From contig JAJEKV010000011.1 in the NCBI GenBank assembly GCA_021234155.1, positions 5,845,132-5,909,131 of the forward strand: 64,000 nt of DNA. Direction: 5' to 3'. The position numbers and the translations under genes were made by a program. The notes under the pieces are model-generated. The model saw only the letters and a list, made by a program, of their open reading frames with translations, was not told the origin of the DNA and searched no databases. Shown here one piece after another: positions 59,455 through 64,000 of the stretch. The first letter of the stretch is position 1, and each line of letters opens with the position of its first letter. The DNA comes from Isoetes taiwanensis. Taxonomy: Eukaryota; Streptophyta; Lycopodiopsida; Isoetales; Isoetaceae.

Positions 59455-59488
59455 CGCGGCGGCCTTGGCCGCCGCGATAAATTTCTTG
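59455..59488 (+). mobile_element. Helitron-like 3' terminus, copy 3
   Basis: The same hairpin as copy 2, then GATAAATTTCTTG and T, preceded by GGAAGAGAAATGTT. The next 100 bases include CATATATAATC and a CCACGTTTC phrase similar in position to those after copies 2 and 4. Confidence 0.6.
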
Positions 59489-59911
59489 TATATCATTATC
59501 AAGACATATATAATCCAGAGTTCGATTTTTTATTTCTGTTGCTCCCTATCTATTTTTTCTGGGCCGCAATCCAATTTTGCATTCTCATGCCACGTTTCTT
59601 TTGCAAGCGATCTGCTCCATCCAGGTTGCAAGGCGATGTTCCTGCGCCTCAATCCATTCCATTTCTTGCATGACGTCTGTAGGATTCCTTGATCAGACGA
59701 CAGCTAATCCCGCATTGTTGTTGCCATCTAGCAAGGCGGTCTGCGCCGCAATCCATTCTAATTCTTAGATGCCATCTGTAGGAATTCCTTGGATTAGGTC
59801 GGATTGGATGACAGCTGATCCGACGATGAGGTATATAAGAAGAACAGGACCATGCATGTTTTTGAAATTCGCTTGGAATCAGCTGTGCATAAGTTAAATC
59901 TGTAAGTTCTT

Positions 59912-60152
59912 TCATATTTCTTTGTTTTTTAGAAAAGCCTTGGTCGATTCTTCCTTCTGATCTGCCGGAGCTACATCGGGATGCGTCAATCTGGCTAATT
60001 GCCTGTAAGCTGCTTTGATATCTTTTGAATCTACGTTTTGGCAGTCCCAGAATATCGTAGAGCGTGCTTGATTCCGTGTGTGCTGCAGCGGCGGCCCTTG
60101 CCTGCCCAACTGCCCTTCTGCCCCCTTTCTTTGTGGCGGAGCTTTTCTCCAT
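59912..60152 (-). pseudogene. DnaJ/Hsp40 J-domain fragment (chloroplast DnaJ11-like), frameshifted and truncated
   Basis: An ATG at 60152 opens a frame MEKSSATKKGGRRAVGQ, a basic, Ala-rich stretch and then STLYDILGLPK, the start of a J-domain. One base appears lost in the A-run at 60036-60039. In the next frame the domain continues VDSKDIKAAYRQLARLTHPD, with the HPD motif at 59983-59975, and ADQKEESTKAFLK, which is helix III. It stops at 59914, before helix IV. J-proteins stimulate Hsp70 ATPase; the short form with a basic N-terminus resembles plastid J-only proteins such as DnaJ11. It lies antisense between two Helitron-like ends (59488 and 61568), fitting fragment capture. Confidence 0.8.
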
Positions 60153-61240
60153 GGATTTGAAAGGCAAGCTTCGGTTTGGCTGCCTTGTGGGCGATAGTAA
60201 TGCATTCTGGAACAGAGCAGACGGGGAAAGGGGCGCCCCTGCTTTTGGGACTGAGGGCCAAATTCGCCATTTCTGCGGCCGGATTTCAAATGAATCGAAG
60301 AAAAAAAATAGATGGATGATCGATTGAAGGAACGATCTGAATCGGGGGACTTTTTTAATTATAGTGGTGTCATCAGCTGGATTATCCGATACAGGTGCCA
60401 TTGTGGTATCTCCTGATGGACTTTGGCCTGCAGAGAATCAAAAGAAAGGATAACTTGTGCTTTGGAGAAGTGTGGAATAAACCGCTGGGAACTGTATTCT
60501 GTAGATAATTGTAATTGCAAAGATATGCCATTAGGCATTCCAGATGGCTCAAGCTTGCAGCTTCAACTTCTGCAAAGATAGAAAGAGATGAAAATCTTTT
60601 TTTATATTCCTGGTAAATAAGGCAAGGAGATATGAATAGGTTGCCATTTTTCTAAAGGTAGTTTGCAAATATATTCAATTCACTGTTAAGGTTTCTTTTA
60701 GGCAACATCCTTAAATCCTTGTGTCGTCGCTTTGAATTTGTGTTGTTAAAGTTCGACTCAGATTGCCCAAATTTCAATCACTAAGTTCATTGTAGGATGT
60801 ATATTGGAAATTAAGCCCATGGCTGTCTAGAATCTTCTTCCTAGCATGCACAACGCAATTGAGTCGTTTGGGGTTAATTGGTTTAAAATTTAGACAAGTG
60901 AGTGCTCTTTAAGCACTCTTGGATTGCCTTCTTATATGGATCGTCTTTGTTCCTCTATAGCGTACGCAATTTTGTGGACCGGTCATATATCCTAGAGTAT
61001 TTCAAGTGGACCATATATCCTGGACCGAAACTTTTTAATTTGAATCCGATTGTTTGATTTAGTCGTAGGACTTTGTTGGACAATGGCTAGCAATAAAGTT
61101 CCTACTAATTCAAATTTTGTTAAATATGATTTTGCTATACATGGAAAATAAATATTAGATGATGTTTTAGAACCCTAAATCGTGGGGTTGTGCCCAAATG
61201 CCTATAGTGGTTATGAAAATTAAATATGTATTCTTTAGAC
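60153..61240. other. Non-coding sequence upstream of the DnaJ fragment
   Basis: The minus-strand frame extends upstream of the ATG to about 60401 without a clear signal, perhaps captured 5' leader. The rest is AT-rich and without motif. Confidence 0.4.
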
Positions 61241-61445
61241 ACTAGGCACTAGCATAGGTCCCAATCTTGCTTATTCCTAGACTGATAGTCATCCACTATT
61301 ACCAAATGAGCATAGGTCCCAATCTTGCTTATTCCTAGACTGATAGGCATCCACTATTGCTTATTCCTAGACTGATAGTCATCCACTATTACCAAATGAG
61401 CATAGGTCCCAATCTTAGACTGATAGGCATCCACTATTACCAAGT
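61240..61445. repeat. Irregular tandem repeat, 40-65 bp units
   Basis: GCATAGGTCCCAATCTT, TATTCCTAGACTGATAG and CATCCACTATTACCAAATGA recur three to four times in direct order with internal deletions. Confidence 0.85.
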
Positions 61446-61534
61446 GGATCAGTAGAGAGAGATCTTTGCCCCGAGAGTATTCCCCTCTTCTGATTCAATT
61501 CGCCAAATACAAGGACCCGAAGAAGAGAAATGTT

Positions 61535-61568
61535 CGCGGCGGCCTTGGCCGCCGCGATAAATTTCTTG
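61535..61568 (+). mobile_element. Helitron-like 3' terminus, copy 4
   Basis: The same hairpin, then GATAAATTTCTTG and T, preceded by GAAGAAGAGAAATGTT. It is the first such end downstream of the DnaJ fragment and the best candidate for the 3' end of the element that carried it. Confidence 0.6.
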
Positions 61569-61659
61569 TCTTAACATATATAATTATTGGAGGGCAGAAT
61601 CTTGTGCGCAACACTCCTTCACAAAATTTTTTGACACGTTTCACCGTTTATTTTCTACC

Positions 61660-62600
61660 GTTTGTTTTCTAATTCCTCTTTGCCCTGGCTATGGCCCAAG
61701 CCTTTATCTTCTGACTCTGAGGCCAGCGGGCAAGCGAAGAAGTTCGGACTTGCCATACTTAGATGCTCAAGTTGCCCATCCGGCCATGCAGCCTCCTTCT
61801 GGGATTCCAGGTTTTCTAGATTTTCTGCCTGTTGCGGACAATGGTAAGAACAGAGCGAGTCTCCTTAAGCCTGCGCATCTCCAAGATTTTGCGATTTGAA
61901 TTGGAATGCTTCTCAGAAACAAAAGTTGGGCTTCCGGCGGGTCTATATTCAGGAACAAGCCTGCCGGATTTAAACCTGACACAACAAGCATTGCACAAGA
62001 TTTTAGGACCCATCGGACCTGCCAACCACTGCGGAGTTCTTTATGTCATACAATGCGTGCATCTCCTCGGCTGATTCGACCCATCAGACCCGTTTCTGCC
62101 GCTCGATTGCTTCTGATACTTCTTCGGATTGAACAATTCTACCAATTCCCTCGCTTGCGCCGTCAAAATCTCGCTTTATGTGGATAATCGTATGTGATGC
62201 TCCCAGAAGAGCCTGAATCCGTATACTACCGGAACCGCCATAGCCAGGAGCTTGGCAAGCTTGCATGCCCAATAGGCCCGAAGAGGACCAGACCCTTGTG
62301 CCCCCTCTGAATCTTTTGCTCTGAGCTTTTTCTGGCACAGAGGGAAGATTGGCTATGGCGCCGGAGGTCGCAGAGCTTTCTAGCCACTCATACCGGACTT
62401 AGAACTTGAAAATTTTGCTCTCTGTTTGTGCTTAACTCCGTTTGCTAATCATTTGATTTCTGCAGGATCAAAGAACAGGGCACACCACCGGATCTATCAG
62501 AAGACCGAAAACAGGGCAAAGAATCTGGCATAAAGGGGGCTTCAAGAACGGGCTTCAAAATGTCTTCCATGATGATTATTTTGGCATAGAAAAAGTCCCC
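61660..62600 (+). other. Possible captured exon fragments
   Basis: GC-richer sequence with exon-like and splice-like features: CAATGGTAAGAAC near 61840 could be a donor and TTTGATTTCTGCAGGATC near 62452 an acceptor. The frames at 61832-62074 and 61906-62187 have no recognised domain. Composition and position between two hairpin ends match the DnaJ-bearing interval. Confidence 0.35.
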
Positions 62601-62620
62601 ACGTAAGTAGTTACATTGTT

Positions 62621-62650
62621 TAGATAGATAGATACATTTTTTAACATCCA
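62621..62650 (-). mobile_element. Tail of a small retroposon-like element
   Basis: On the minus strand GATGTTAAAAAATGTATC is followed by TATC repeats, the same end as at 26806-26826 and 37378-37415. The rest of the element would lie at higher coordinates; its start is not defined. Confidence 0.4.
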
Positions 62651-62929
62651 CTACTTAGAAGCGAGGCTTATGAGAAGAGGAGCAAAAGAAAACTTTTAAG
62701 GGACATAGCATTGATGTGGGAGTGCTCACGGTGTTGGATTGATAGGAATATGTAATGGTGATAGGAAAATCTAATGGCAGTGGCGGCATTTTCATTCTTA
62801 GCATAGAAGAGTACTTCTCCACTGAATGTTTCCATTGTGCTGGTTTGGATGGAGGCTTCAAGATCCAGCATCTGGATTTCCGCGACCTTAAATATGCAGT
62901 GTAAATCTAAACTTGCAATATTGTTACCC

Positions 62930-63350
62930 GCTTTTAAAGATTTTTTTAGTAATTCAATTTTAAAATATCTTATCAATAATAAAGGACAAAATTGCATCAT
63001 AGTAAAAATTTTTGCTCAAACTTGAGATCGCTCTGTTCATATTTTAGGACCATAGGATCGATTTCTTTTGTTATGTACCCACTGGGAATATTTAAGCGGA
63101 TGCAACATTGAAGTCCATGCCATTATCAAAGACTTCTCTATTTGCAAACTTAGTATCAGACCTTTTTGGCTAAAGATTTGCAGCTAAAGATTTGTAGACG
63201 AATCCCAAGGTTCAACTTCTGCATGTTCTTTCGCATCTTAAGGATGTTCAAAATTGAGATCTATTCAATTTAGCACAAAACTTTTTTTGCAGCGGGTTGG
63301 AGAAGAGAAATGTTCGCGGCGGCCGCAAGGCCGCCGCGATAAATTTCATG
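62930..63350 (+). mobile_element. Helitron-like element, GC-hairpin family (copy 5)
   Basis: The sequence matches 37179-38041 in reverse over nearly its whole length. It ends in a hairpin with GCAA loop (63315-63339), as in copy 1, then GATAAATTTCATG and T. Similarity begins at TTTTAAAGA...AGTAATTCAATTTT near 62935, a candidate 5' boundary. Non-coding and probably non-autonomous. Confidence 0.6.
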
Positions 63351-64000
63351 TATATATAAACACACTTTGATGTGTGGGACACATCGGTTGCTCCTTTCCA
63401 TCTCGGCCGTCGAATTTTAGGGGTTAAATCTCAGCCACATATTTAGATGTGTGTACATGCATGGGCATGCATGGGGGCATGCACCCCATCTGTGAACCGT
63501 CGGATCAAAGGGGAAGGCGAAATCCTAGTCTTTGATTTTTGTAAGGAAGGTGCAAGGAAGGTTCCTAAAAAGTGATTTGGTGTAGCAGATCTTAGCCGTT
63601 AAATCAAAAGGTTAGAATAAATCCTAGCCATTAAGTTTTTATATTAAATTACATTTTTTCTTTTAAATGAGGTGAGGTGGCAGCCTCATTAATAAAAATG
63701 TAGTGAGGTGGCAAAGCATTTATTGGATGGACTTTCTAAGAAACTTCCTTTTTCTTAATCGCATTCAAAAGCCTGTAACTTGCGCTAGAGGGGTCGGATT
63801 AAGGTGGGACCCATGCCATTGGATTCCTCTCGTCGAGACCTTTCCAATGAGTGGTGCTTTGACACCGTTCCGTCATAGTTGGAGCCAAGTTGATCGGATC
63901 CTAAGAATCTTCTTATCTTAGAATCTGAATGGAATCTATGGTATGTTAAGAGAATCTAGGGGAATCTTTCTGGGATCTTTGAGAATCTAGAGGAATCTCA
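63351..64000. other. Unassigned sequence at the right edge
   Basis: No supported gene. CATGCATGGGGGCATGCA-like phrases are at 63455-63485 and GAATCT repeats at 63905-64000. Several GGTTAAATC/AAATCCTAG(T/C) phrases suggest a degenerate repeat. Confidence 0.4.

Overview
This window is repeat-dominated nuclear DNA of a large-genome land plant. The evidence is nested Ty3/gypsy LTR retrotransposons (one with an initiator-Met-tRNA primer site and a 5-bp target duplication), a LINE, a PIF/Harbinger (HARBI1-like) transposase relic, small tailed insertions, and a plant-type J-protein gene fragment. Nothing bacterial, viral or organellar was seen. I cannot place the species. I found no intact host gene: every recognisable coding region is a mobile-element gene or a broken fragment.

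Layout. 1-3852 is the 5' half of a family-A gypsy element on the minus strand (leader, primer site, LTR), inserted in the pol gene of a second gypsy element, B. 3853-18.1 kb is element B on the plus strand: protease, reverse transcriptase (RT), RNase H, integrase, an antisense ORF, a long coiled-coil third ORF, a polypurine tract and an LTR. Its integrase is split at 7585/13556 by about 6 kb holding two head-to-tail hairpin-ended elements that share 159-bp 3' ends. Beyond the B LTR lie a leader and a gag ORF of the same element type, then an inverted piece of the same RT (19.2-19.7 kb). 22.4-24.1 kb is a 5'-truncated LINE ORF2, and 24.4-25.6 kb a Harbinger transposase pseudogene.

28.3-32.1 kb is a foldback-like structure: a 19-bp minisatellite, a 961-bp near-perfect palindrome, about 0.9 kb of spacer, then the same minisatellite in reverse orientation. 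32-44 kb is mostly AT-rich, with small tandem duplications, a foldback repeat and Helitron-like ends. 44,419-55,369 is a complete family-A insertion with LTRs, TSD, primer site and polypurine tract. Its first ~500 bp of LTR differ at only a few positions, but its pol is a wreck.

55.4-63.4 kb holds plus-strand copies of a small family (a fifth copy, inverted, is at 37.2 kb). All end in a 22-25-bp GC hairpin, 13 nt, and a terminal CTTG/CATG followed by T, the layout of a Helitron 3' end. Between two of these ends is a chloroplast-type DnaJ J-domain fragment with its HPD motif intact and a one-base frameshift. The genes do not form a host pathway. They record successive insertion, tandem joining, inversion, gene-fragment capture and decay.
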